A stretch of DNA of 35,648 nt from positions 1-35,648 of the forward strand of contig JAJZZP010000121.1 in NCBI GenBank assembly GCA_021797515.1, given 5' to 3'. Origin of the DNA: Bacillota bacterium (GTDB lineage Bacteria > Bacillota > Sulfobacillia > Sulfobacillales > Sulfobacillaceae). Numbering within the stretch: position 1 is the first letter of the stretch; the number at the start of each line of letters is the position of its first letter. A model generated the notes under the pieces. It made no database searches. It was not told the DNA's origin and saw only the letters and a program-made list of their open reading frames with translations. Shown one piece after another: positions 17,472 to 25,681 of the stretch. The position numbers and the translations under genes are program-made.

Positions 17472-18726
17472 CCGGAGCCACCTCCTCTAAGACTTGGTCG
17501 AGATGTTTCATGGTGTCGTGGAGGATATCCGCAGCCACCGCGAGATCCTCTGGTCGACTATATTCATCGGGACAATGGCTTTTGCCGTGGATGCTGCGGA
17601 TGAATAACATACCGGTAGGCGCTACGCGGGTCATGTGGGTCGCATCGTGTCCGGCCCAACTGGCGACAGTTAGCGGCGTCAGATGATGAGCTCGAACCTG
17701 TTGGACCAAGAGGTTGCGGACTGCCGGCGAGAGTGTTTCGGGTGCCTGGTCCAAGATATTGTCGACCGACAGGGCGATGTGCCGCTGGGACATATGGGCG
17801 GTTAATTGTTGATGATAACGCTGAGCCCCGGCGTGAAGTTGTTCGAGGTCGGTTGAGCGCAGTTCCACGATGAAGTCGACCCGGGAGGGCACAATATTGA
17901 TGGCATTGGGGTAAACCTGAACTTGTCCAATCGTTCCGACCATCCAATCGGCCCAAGGCATTTGAAGCAGGGTTTCAAAGAGGGAAATGGCGTCGGCGAA
18001 AGCATCAAGCGCGTCTTTTCGATCGCCCATTCGCGTGGTGCCCGCGTGATTTTGTTCGCCCGTTAGCGTCACATGATCGCGGTAGATACCCGTGATGCGA
18101 TCTACTACGCCAATCGGCAGATTGGCATCATCCAGTCGCCCGCTTTGTTCCACATGGGGCTCGATGAAGACCGCGACTTCAGAGGGGTTTAGGGTGTCAC
18201 AGCTCCTCAAATCACCCCCGACGCGCACCAGCGCGTCTTGCAACGGTTCGCCGGAAGCACTATGGTGTTCCAGCAGATCAGCAGCGGAAAGGCGCCCAGT
18301 ATATAACCGGCTTCCCAAGGTAGACAGGCCAAAGGAATTTGGTTCCTCGCCCGTAAAGGCGACCACGGCTAGCGGGTGGTGATTGCGATATCCCGTCTCG
18401 TGGAGGGTTTGGATGGCTTCCAAACTCACTAGTACCCCCGCGGCGCCGTCATAGGCGCCGCCATGTGGCACCGTGTCCAAGTGGGACCCCACCACGAGGA
18501 GTTTGGTGTGAGAATCTCTTCCGGGCAAAATGCCCCATTGATTGCCGGCGGCGTCCACTCGATAGTTGAGACCTGCTGCGACGATTTCCTGGCGAAGGGC
18601 TTCACGCGCTACGAGATCAGCCTCACTGCCAAAGGGACGGGTAATTCCTCCTGTGGGATCGGCGCCAATTGCCGCCAACACGTGGATGCGTCGGTGAATC
18701 CGTGAGGCATCAATACCTAATTGCAC
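17455..18726 (-). CDS. M20 hydantoinase/carbamoylase family amidohydrolase
   Basis: This 423-residue cytosolic hydrolase belongs to the group of N-carbamoyl-L-amino-acid hydrolase, allantoate amidohydrolase and beta-ureidopropionase. The binuclear metal ligands are visible: H82 and D93 in GSHLDTVPHGGAYDGAAGVL, E127/E128 in FTGEEPNSFG, H191 in EPHVEQSGRLDD and a C-terminal His in SIHGKSHCPDEYS. The dimerisation-domain segment QNHAGTTRMGDRKDA is typical. GTG 18726 has GGGAG 9 nt upstream. It follows the RpiR gene by about 40 nt. Since the ergothioneine degradation route described in Burkholderia ends with N-carbamoyl-L-glutamate to L-glutamate, that substrate fits the context. Allantoate or other carbamoyl amino acids cannot be excluded. 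Confidence 0.88.
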   Translation of the reverse strand: MQLGIDASRIHRRIHVLAAIGADPTGGITRPFGSEADLVAREALRQEIVAAGLNYRVDAAGNQWGILPGRDSHTKLLVVGSHLDTVPHGGAYDGAAGVLVSLEAIQTLHETGYRNHHPLAVVAFTGEEPNSFGLSTLGSRLYTGRLSAADLLEHHSASGEPLQDALVRVGGDLRSCDTLNPSEVAVFIEPHVEQSGRLDDANLPIGVVDRITGIYRDHVTLTGEQNHAGTTRMGDRKDALDAFADAISLFETLLQMPWADWMVGTIGQVQVYPNAINIVPSRVDFIVELRSTDLEQLHAGAQRYHQQLTAHMSQRHIALSVDNILDQAPETLSPAVRNLLVQQVRAHHLTPLTVASWAGHDATHMTRVAPTGMLFIRSIHGKSHCPDEYSRPEDLAVAADILHDTMKHLDQVLEEVAPDVASL

Positions 18727-18764
18727 GAAATATAACTCCCTTCTGATTCACTTTACATATTTGT

Positions 18765-19613
18765 CTAGGGGCGATATACGCGATGCCGAGTTTCATATTC
18801 CTCAAGCGCCTCCAGTCGTGTCTGGATATTAGGAGTTGCGGCAGCGGCTTCTCGGACAAGATAATTGATAAACACCATAACAGCCGCATATGAGTCAAAA
18901 AGTGAGGCACGCGCGACGGGAACTACAGCTACCGGTCGGGCTACTGCATCTGCCGGTGACTGAGTGCGGTCCGTGATCGCGGCAATGGGTGTGGCCCAAT
19001 GAGCGACATCCGACAACCAGTCCAAGAGCACCGTTGAATAGCGCGGGAACACAAATGCTAGGACTGACGTGTCTGGTTGCGCATGTGATGCTAGAGCGCT
19101 CCAGACGGGAGTATCTGGTGTCGCACATTCAACACCGTCCCGCACTTTGCTCAGAAAATATGCGGCGTAGGGGATTAGCGTCGCGGAAGCGCGAGCCCCG
19201 GCCAGAACGAGACGACGAGACCGGAGGACAAATTGCACCAATGCCTGGCTTGTAGCACTCTCATATAGGGACGGCAATAGTTCCAGATTGGTTATTTCTT
19301 CGACAACCAAGGGGTCTGCATCTGCTTGCGTAAGGCGGTACAGATACCGAGTTCGGTCCGGAGCTTTCCATTCTTCCCGGACCAGATCTTGCAAGGTGCG
19401 CACGAAATCGGCAAAACCGGTAAATCCCAATCCCATGCAAAATCGCGACACTGTCGATTGACTAACGGCACAAGCGTCGGCCAACTCGACCGCAGACATT
19501 AATGAGACATCGCGCCAGTGATTGGTTATATATTGCGCAATTTGTCCAAATGCGCTGGATGAAGCACTCTGTTCGAGAACTAGAGTCTGAAGCTCCTCTA
19601 ATGTGTTTGCCAC
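18765..19613 (-). CDS. RpiR/MurR family transcriptional regulator
   Basis: The regulator has an N-terminal helix-turn-helix of the RpiR type (residues about 35-75, with ACAVSQSTVSRFCMGLGFTG) and a C-terminal SIS domain (LVLAGARASATLIPYAAYFL). SIS domains usually bind phosphosugars, but RpiR members controlling amino-acid and amine catabolism exist. GTG 19622 is possible, yet GTG 19613 has GAGGTGA 6 nt upstream and is preferred, giving 282 residues. It heads the minus-strand operon and is divergent from the transporter and lyase genes, so it is the likely regulator of both. Candidate operators lie in the shared intergenic region. Confidence 0.9.
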   Translation of the reverse strand: MANTLEELQTLVLEQSASSSAFGQIAQYITNHWRDVSLMSAVELADACAVSQSTVSRFCMGLGFTGFADFVRTLQDLVREEWKAPDRTRYLYRLTQADADPLVVEEITNLELLPSLYESATSQALVQFVLRSRRLVLAGARASATLIPYAAYFLSKVRDGVECATPDTPVWSALASHAQPDTSVLAFVFPRYSTVLLDWLSDVAHWATPIAAITDRTQSPADAVARPVAVVPVARASLFDSYAAVMVFINYLVREAAAATPNIQTRLEALEEYETRHRVYRP

Positions 19614-19650
19614 AGTGGTCACCTCAAAGGCTCAAATTAACAGCCGGAGC

Positions 19651-19680
19651 ATGATATCATTCACAGCCAGATGAAATCAT
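19651..19680. promoter_or_regulatory. Twin palindromes, candidate RpiR operator
   Basis: ATGATATCAT (19651-19660, perfect palindrome) and ATGAAATCAT (19671-19680, perfect ATGA/TCAT arms) are spaced exactly 20 bp apart, about two helical turns. They sit about 40-70 bp upstream of the RpiR start, in the region shared by both divergent operons, and look like a dimer-of-dimers site. Confidence 0.6.
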
Positions 19681-19722
19681 GCGACTTACCCTTCTCTGTT
19701 TACGAGCTAACAGTTCCTTGAA

Positions 19723-19742
19723 TTTGATATTATCACATCAAA
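19723..19742. promoter_or_regulatory. Nested inverted repeats at the divergent promoter
   Basis: TGATATTATCA (19725-19735, 5-bp arms around one base) lies inside a wider TTTGAT / ATCAAA inverted repeat (19723-19742). The core resembles the ATGAwATCAT boxes upstream. A TTGATA hexamer overlaps it and could serve as the -35 of the transporter operon, but I find no convincing -10. Confidence 0.45.
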
Positions 19743-19909
19743 AATAAGGATACGAGTGTTTTGCGCTTTTTTGTGAAAGTTGGCATATAGGGTTGAAGTC
19801 ATTCATTATGCATGTTATGATTCGCACAACACAATGCATCTCGATGATGAACAGAAGAGTTTATTGCGACATGTCAAGTGACAAGAATGATATTTGGGGG
19901 GAAGGTATT

Positions 19910-21499
19910 GTGGTCAACAAATCCATGGGAATTATCTCCGCAATTGCTCTTGGAGCACTTCTCGCTGGTTGTGGAACGCAGTCGTCGCCCGCTTCTGCGT
20001 CAAAAACTGCGTCTGTGTCAGACGCTACCCTGACAGTTACCTGGAGTAATAATCCACAGACTATCGATCCACGGAAAATCTATGACGGAGAGGATTGGAA
20101 CATCGGGCGTGCGCTCTATGTCGGACTCTATTCGATCGATGCGCAAGGTCATCTGACTCCGATGATCGCACAAGCTCAGCCTACTATTTCTGATCATGGG
20201 TTAGTATATACTATTCAGCTCAATCCCAAAGCGACGTGGTCTAATGGGCAACCGATTACTGCTGAAGACTTCGTTTACTCGCTGCGTACGGAGCTCTCGC
20301 CTAAATTTCAATCCCCTGACACCTACCTTTGGTGGATGATCCAGGGCGCAAACGCATATGAGGCAGGTACATCTACATCGTTGGGGATTAAGGCTTTAAA
20401 TGCACACACGTTGCAGTATACCCTGAGTACACCCTATTCGGCGTTTCCTTATGTCTTGGGTGTCCCTGCCGCGTTCCCAATTGACCCTTCTGCAGCGAGC
20501 AAAGTAGCTACGGATCCTATTACCGATGGGCCCTATGTAGTGGGACAATGGAAAGTTGGACAAGACATGATCCTCAATCAAAATCCACATTATTTCCGAC
20601 ACCATAATTACCCCAAGCACTTGAAATTTGACTTCAATGTTGATCCATCGGTGGGAATTTTAAGGGTCGAGGATGGTCAGGCCAGTTTGGTTGGGGATGG
20701 CATTCCGTCAGCTAATTATGAACAACTACGGGCTGATCCTCAATACGCTAAGAACATCACATCCGGATATCAACCGGCCGTCATTTTATTGGCTCTTAAT
20801 GAGCGGGTGAAGCCGTTTAATAACCTTTTGGTACGACAAGCGGTTCAAATGGCGATCAATAAGCGACACCTGGTGCAGCTTCTCAATGGACGGGCGAAGG
20901 TAGCTACTGGATTGTTGCCTCCGTCTCTACCGGGATTCGGATCGAACATCCCCAATCCCTATCCGTATAATCCCACGAAAGCTAAAGAGCTTTTGCGAGA
21001 AGCAGGCTATCCGCACGGTTTTTCTACAACGTTGGGTTTAGCCAGCGAGGAAACAGGAAGCACTCAGATAGAAACCGAAGTAGAAGCGGACTTGAAGGCC
21101 ATTGGCATTCAGGTGACAGCCAAACCGTTGCCGACGGAGTCCTCGGCGCAAGCTAAAATGCCCATGATGACCTACAGCTGGTATATGGATTATCCTGACC
21201 CTGCCGACTTTGTAAGTGGATTCTTGACCTCCCCCGCAGTGGTTGGGGGATCAAATCCGGCATTTCTCAATGATCCGGTACTGGACAAGATGGAAACTCA
21301 AGCATCGACTATGCCGCTCGGAGCTGCTCGTACGGCACTGTACAAGAAAATCGATAATCGGGCAATGCAGGACGCGGCTTATGTTCCGCTATTTTACCCT
21401 GAACTAACTTATTTGCACTCGGGCAACGTACACGGATTCACGTATCCATCGGTCTACTTTCCGGTTATTTACAGCCATCTTACACTATCCGGAAACTGA
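19910..21499 (+). CDS. Extracellular solute-binding lipoprotein, family 5
   Basis: The frame opens at 19793, but only from GTG 19910 does it give a lipoprotein precursor: MVNKSMG, a hydrophobic stretch and the lipobox LAGC, about 529 residues in all. GGGGGGAAGG lies immediately upstream. The body is a DppA/OppA-like binding protein (SBP_bac_5), with ATWSNGQPITAEDFVYSLR close to the family signature and a central VRQAVQMAINK. It heads the plus-strand operon with two permeases and the MIO-less lyase. By position it should capture the substrate of that pathway; family membership alone would predict peptides. Confidence 0.9.
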   Translation: MVNKSMGIISAIALGALLAGCGTQSSPASASKTASVSDATLTVTWSNNPQTIDPRKIYDGEDWNIGRALYVGLYSIDAQGHLTPMIAQAQPTISDHGLVYTIQLNPKATWSNGQPITAEDFVYSLRTELSPKFQSPDTYLWWMIQGANAYEAGTSTSLGIKALNAHTLQYTLSTPYSAFPYVLGVPAAFPIDPSAASKVATDPITDGPYVVGQWKVGQDMILNQNPHYFRHHNYPKHLKFDFNVDPSVGILRVEDGQASLVGDGIPSANYEQLRADPQYAKNITSGYQPAVILLALNERVKPFNNLLVRQAVQMAINKRHLVQLLNGRAKVATGLLPPSLPGFGSNIPNPYPYNPTKAKELLREAGYPHGFSTTLGLASEETGSTQIETEVEADLKAIGIQVTAKPLPTESSAQAKMPMMTYSWYMDYPDPADFVSGFLTSPAVVGGSNPAFLNDPVLDKMETQASTMPLGAARTALYKKIDNRAMQDAAYVPLFYPELTYLHSGNVHGFTYPSVYFPVIYSHLTLSGN

Positions 21500-21616
21500 G
21501 ATCGCGTTGTCGTTGGTTTATTCACAGCTGACCGGTGTCTCATAGAGGATTTTGATCTGCGGTGGGCAATGACCTACACAAGGTCGTAGTCCTAGTTTTT
21601 GGTAGGGGGAGACGCG

Positions 21617-22498
21617 GTGAGTACGGCAATTCCGGAAATACCAGAAGCGCCTCAATCGCGCCGGCGTTTAGTTCCGCGCCGACGTCGCGCTTACATCACC
21701 TTGGGAGTATCGGCAACCCTATTTCTTCTCATTGTCGCGGTGGCAGTCTTTGCGCCGGCAATTGCACCGCACAATCCAGATCGTTTGTTTCCCAATGGAC
21801 TTACGCCATCAGGTAATCCGTTAGGGTCTACGGCCGAGTTCCCGTTGGGGACAGATCAGTTTGGTCGTGATGAACTTAGCCGTCTGCTCTGGGGTGGGCG
21901 GCCTGCTCTCTTAATCAGCACGTTAGCTAGTGTCTTTTCTTCAGTCGTAGGAATCACGCTAGGAACTGCAGCTGGATATTTTGGGGGCTGGATCGATACC
22001 GTGATATCGCGCTTTGTAAACATTCTCATGAGTTTTCCTTTAACTCTGTTTGCTGTGGCCATTGTCTTGATTGTTTCGCCGAGTGTGACCAATCTTATTG
22101 TCATTATCGCAGCAATTTATTGGACGTACACGGCACGCCTTGTTCGCGCGGAAGTACTTACTTTGCGTGAGCAGGAGTTCATCTCGGCAGCTCAAGCCAT
22201 TGGTTGTTCACCGTGGCGACTGATGGTTCGTCACTTGATGCCTAACGTACTAGACACAGTTATTGTGCGTTCCGTATTGACGATGGCTCAAGTGTTCCTA
22301 TTGGAATCCGGACTCAGTTACTTGGGTGTGGGAGTTCAGCCACCAACTCCCGATTGGGGCCTTATGATTGCACAGTCTCAAAATTATTACGGTGTCGACC
22401 CGGGATTAATAATCTATCCAGGATTGGCCATCGTGATTACGGTGATGACTGTCACGCAATTGGGAGAAAGCTACCGTGCGCTTAAAAGGAGGGCATAA
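21617..22498 (+). CDS. ABC transporter permease, DppC/OppC type
   Basis: This inner-membrane permease has about 293 residues from GTG 21617, which is preceded by AGGGGGAG with 5-6 nt spacing. After an Arg-rich cytoplasmic N-terminus and one TM comes LGTDQFGRDELSRLLWGGRP, the usual OppC motif. The EAA loop reads AQAIGCSPWRLMVRHLMPN. The end of the gene carries the ribosome-binding site of the next permease. A 5-bp hairpin (GACCT / AGGTC) lies between the binding-protein gene and this one; it is too weak to call a terminator. Confidence 0.92.
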   Translation: MSTAIPEIPEAPQSRRRLVPRRRRAYITLGVSATLFLLIVAVAVFAPAIAPHNPDRLFPNGLTPSGNPLGSTAEFPLGTDQFGRDELSRLLWGGRPALLISTLASVFSSVVGITLGTAAGYFGGWIDTVISRFVNILMSFPLTLFAVAIVLIVSPSVTNLIVIIAAIYWTYTARLVRAEVLTLREQEFISAAQAIGCSPWRLMVRHLMPNVLDTVIVRSVLTMAQVFLLESGLSYLGVGVQPPTPDWGLMIAQSQNYYGVDPGLIIYPGLAIVITVMTVTQLGESYRALKRRA

Positions 22499-22501
22499 CT
22501 G

Positions 22502-23428
22502 ATGATTCGCCACATTTTAACGCGGCTAATGTGGTCTTTGTTTGACCTCCTTGTTATTGTAACGATTGCTTTCGCTCTTACCTATCTTTTGCCGGGAGAT
22601 CCTGCACGTACTATCGCTGGACCTCATGCCAGTGTAGCCGATGTTTTGCGTATTCGCCGTCAGCTAGGCTTGGATGCACCGCTTTATGTGCAGTACGGCC
22701 GCTATCTCTGGAATTTGGTACATCTGAATCTTGGAATTTCCATCGAATTTGGGACCCCCGTACTGGGAGACATTTTAGCGAAATTTCCTGCCACGGCTCT
22801 GTTAGCTATTTCAGGTGTTGTCTGGGAGTTGATTTTGGGGTTGCCGTTAGGGGTGATGTCTGCTATCCGGCGAGAAGGTGTGTTGGATAAAATGAGTAGT
22901 GTCGCCAGCATGGCAGCTATTGCGATGCCTCAATTTTGGGTGGGAATTATTCTGTTGTTTGTGCTGGCATTCAAATTGCAGTGGTTTCCATTGGGTGGGT
23001 ACGGGACGCCCGTTTTTTGGTATTCATTCTTGCCAGGGCTCACATTAGGCATTGGTGGCGCGGCCTATTATCAACAGTTGATACGTTCCCGGGTTCTGGA
23101 CGTACTGCCTCAACAATATGTCGCCACTGCTCGCGCCAAAGGTTTGTCGGAGCGTCAAGTGCTCCTGCGTCATGTGATGCCTCAGGTTCTTACTACCTTA
23201 ATCACGCAAATTGGCATGGATGCTGGATATTTTATGGCTGGCGTGGTTGTGGTAGAAACGGTATTCGGGTGGCCCGGGATCGGGCTCCAAGCATGGACCG
23301 CCATTAAAGCTTTGGATGTTCCCTTAGTGATTGGCACTGTGTTGTTCGGCGCATTTTGGATCGTGGTGGCCAACTTCGTGGTTGATAGTATCTATGGCCT
23401 ATTGGACCCCCGAATTCGCCTCAGATAG
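22502..23428 (+). CDS. ABC transporter permease, DppB/OppB type
   Basis: This is a 308-residue permease with the OppB N-terminal TM, LLPGDPARTIAGPHAS and the EAA loop ATARAKGLSERQVLLRH, ending in the family-typical YGLLDPRIRLR. ATG 22502 follows GGAGGG by about 8 nt. It completes a binding protein-DppC-DppB set with no ATPase gene, so shared ATPases encoded elsewhere must energise it. The lyase gene begins about 70 nt downstream and is probably co-transcribed. Confidence 0.92.
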   Translation: MIRHILTRLMWSLFDLLVIVTIAFALTYLLPGDPARTIAGPHASVADVLRIRRQLGLDAPLYVQYGRYLWNLVHLNLGISIEFGTPVLGDILAKFPATALLAISGVVWELILGLPLGVMSAIRREGVLDKMSSVASMAAIAMPQFWVGIILLFVLAFKLQWFPLGGYGTPVFWYSFLPGLTLGIGGAAYYQQLIRSRVLDVLPQQYVATARAKGLSERQVLLRHVMPQVLTTLITQIGMDAGYFMAGVVVVETVFGWPGIGLQAWTAIKALDVPLVIGTVLFGAFWIVVANFVVDSIYGLLDPRIRLR

Positions 23429-23497
23429 TGTAGAATCGGCCGGGTGGCGAATTCGGTGCCGGTTGTTACTACTAGAGTAAACACAGGAGGGATCGGA

Positions 23498-25051
23498 ATG
23501 CCGATGGGAGAAACCGTGATCATCGGTGACACGACCATCACGAGTGAAGATGTTGTTGCGGTGGCGCGTCATGGTGCTCTGGTAGCGCTTTCGTCTGCTG
23601 CAGTACAGCGCATTGTCCGAGCGCGGGACTGGGTGGAAAACATGGTCCTAGAAAATCAAGCGGTCTACGGTATTACCACCGGGCTTGGGGATTTATGCCG
23701 AGTGAGAATTGAACCCGGGTCCCTGCGGGACTTGTCGCGGCGAATTGTTATGAGTCATGCATGCGGAGTGGGTGAGCCTCTGTCGGACGAGGAAGTGCGG
23801 GCCATTATATTTTGTCAAATTGTGAACTTTGCGCAAGGACATTCGGGAGTTCGGTTAGAGTTGGTACAGACTCTCATGGCAATGTTGAACACGCATGTTA
23901 CACCGTGGGTCCCGTCCCAGGGATCGTTAGGATATCTCACCCACATGGCTCATATTGCATCGGTCACGATTGGGTTAGGCCAGGCATATGTAGATCGAGT
24001 TTTACTGCCGGGATCTGTTGCCATGCAACGGATGAACATTCCGGTTCTGTCACTAGTCGAAAAAGAAGGGCTGTCCCTTGTCAACGGAACACCCTGTATG
24101 ACCGGTCTGGGCGCATTAGCGGTGCATGACAGCAAATTATTAGCACGATGGGCTGATATTTCGGCTGCGATGAGTTTTGACGCACTGCGAGGACTACCTG
24201 ATGCATTGGATCCTCGGGTTCAAGCCGCTCGCCCTTTCCCCGGCCAGGCCATCGTGGCACATAATCTTCGAGGTCTTCTGTACAACAGTAATGCGGTCGG
24301 TTCTCAAAGGGAGCACCGTGTTCAGGATCCACTGAGTTTACGAGCTATTCCTCAAGTGCACGGAGCCTGCCGTGATCAGATCGATCAGGCAACAGTAACG
24401 ATCAACACAGAGTTGAGGTCGAGTACTGATAATCCTCTTCTTTTTGAAGATCAAGCGGGGTGTATAGCAATTTCCTCATGCAATGCCCATGGTGAACCAG
24501 TCGCATTGGCTATGGATCAGCTGGGCATGGCAGTATCGGAGTTGGCAAATATTTCAGAACGGCGACAGGCAAGGCTCGTAAATCCTCAAGTCAGTGGGCT
24601 TCCCGGCTTTTTGATTTGTGATGCGGGATTGAATACGGGATTTATGATTACGCAGTATGTATCTGCCTCCCTGGTCGCAGAAAACAAGGTTCTTGCACAT
24701 CCGATATCGGTTGACTCGATTACCACGTCAGCTCTTCAAGAAGATCACGTCAGTATGGGAACATCTGCCGCTCTGAAAGCTCGACGCATCATTAAAAATG
24801 CTCAGAAAGTGATTGCGTTGGAAATTTTGGCAGCCGCGCAAGCGATGGACTTGCACCCAAGGGACACTCGTTTTGGCGAAGGTACGACAGCAATGCATAA
24901 TTTCGTTCGAGACCAAATTCCCTTTCGCACTCAGGATACCGAGTTTTATCCCGACCTAGAACGAGTGATCGCTTTGGTCGAAAACTCGGATCCGTTGGAG
25001 GTTTACGCTTCTTGCTGTCAATCTACGATGATCTCTGATAATATCTTATAA
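23498..25051 (+). CDS. Histidase-fold lyase without MIO, probable ergothionase type
   Basis: This 517-residue protein aligns throughout with histidine ammonia-lyase. Conserved active-site residues, with P. putida HutH equivalents, are Y57 (Y53) in VYGITTGLG, H87 (H83) in MSHACGVG, N196 (N195) in LVNGTP, Q276 (Q277) and R282 (R283) in VQDPLSLR, F316 (F329) and E415 (E414) in LQEDHVSM. The MIO motif is absent: GSVGASGDLAPLAHMA becomes GSLGYLTHMA (142-151), a clean loss of six residues including Ala-Ser-Gly. Y280 is also changed, to L279. Ergothionase is the known MIO-less relative; its trimethylammonium leaving group needs no electrophilic activation. ATG 23498 has GGAGGG 6 nt upstream. True histidase activity is very unlikely. 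Hercynine or another betaine is an alternative substrate. Confidence 0.8.
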   Translation: MPMGETVIIGDTTITSEDVVAVARHGALVALSSAAVQRIVRARDWVENMVLENQAVYGITTGLGDLCRVRIEPGSLRDLSRRIVMSHACGVGEPLSDEEVRAIIFCQIVNFAQGHSGVRLELVQTLMAMLNTHVTPWVPSQGSLGYLTHMAHIASVTIGLGQAYVDRVLLPGSVAMQRMNIPVLSLVEKEGLSLVNGTPCMTGLGALAVHDSKLLARWADISAAMSFDALRGLPDALDPRVQAARPFPGQAIVAHNLRGLLYNSNAVGSQREHRVQDPLSLRAIPQVHGACRDQIDQATVTINTELRSSTDNPLLFEDQAGCIAISSCNAHGEPVALAMDQLGMAVSELANISERRQARLVNPQVSGLPGFLICDAGLNTGFMITQYVSASLVAENKVLAHPISVDSITTSALQEDHVSMGTSAALKARRIIKNAQKVIALEILAAAQAMDLHPRDTRFGEGTTAMHNFVRDQIPFRTQDTEFYPDLERVIALVENSDPLEVYASCCQSTMISDNIL

Positions 25052-25071
25052 TAACACTAGGTGATTGTATT

Positions 25072-25343
25072 ATGGATGAGCAGTTTGTCAGCATCGGCAA
25101 GCGGCCAAGATGCTCGGCATGCGCATCGACGGACTCCGGAAGTGGGAACGCGAAGGGCGCCTGATATTGCTAGGGATACCCGTTGTCTCCAATAGCGCGA
25201 AGCCCTGGGGACGTCCTCGTAACTCCCGTCCGACGCTCATCACTTTGGCAACCCGTTCGAGCTATGGGTTAGAGAGCGCGATCCGATGCCTTTCGCCGGT
25301 CGATAGAGTGGTTGTCATGAATTTTTCCACGATTTCGGCATAG
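25072..25343 (+). pseudogene. IS607-like TnpA N-terminal remnant
   Basis: From ATG 25072 the sequence reads MDEQFVSIGK, then shifts frame (one missing G in GGCAAGCGGCC) into KMLGMRIDGLRKWEREGRL. Together these form the MerR-like helix-turn-helix that begins IS607-type serine recombinases. The rest of the recombinase and any TnpB are missing; the downstream frame to 25343 is unrelated. A second copy of the same N-terminus lies at 31900. Confidence 0.5.
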
Positions 25344-25471
25344 TGCCTGGAATCAGCATGGTTAAGCGATGTAATTTAATAGTGGGTATCCTCAGATAAA
25401 CAATTTAAGATGAATTCATGACGACATTATCGACGAACACATCCTTCCCTTATTTGGGGTTTCTATAATTC

Positions 25472-25681
25472 ATGGGCGAACGCCTATATCCGGTCACCGA
25501 ATGGCATGGTCGCTGGTTTGCCTTGATCGGATGGACGGCCGCCTATCGCTGCCGGTCTTGCGACGCATGGATTGACTGGGCGGACGATCAACGACAGCGT
25601 CTGTTGCGTCTTGCGACCAACAATGCCTGTTTTTCTGGTTTTGCCGGACCCACGCCTCGCACCTCGGCTCCCGGGTATTAG
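25472..25681 (+). pseudogene. DruA/DUF4338-like remnant
   Basis: The translated frame contains WHGRWFALIGWTAAYRCRSC, DAWIDWADDQRQRLLRLATN and NACF. These resemble the segment of DUF4338/DruA-type proteins that reads like 'GEWLALLGW.AAALKC..RD.WIGW...QR..RL..IANN.RFL'. The match breaks after NACF and a stop follows at 25679. Such proteins occur in Druantia defence loci and also next to transposons. Only this short piece remains, so no function is implied. Confidence 0.4.

Noticed and set aside
19793-19909. Longer N-terminus for the second binding protein
   Set aside because: Only the GTG at 19910 places the lipobox within a normal signal-peptide distance and has a ribosome-binding site.
23498-25051. 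Annotation as a functional histidine ammonia-lyase
   Set aside because: The Ala-Ser-Gly tripeptide that forms MIO is absent, so the usual histidase mechanism cannot operate.
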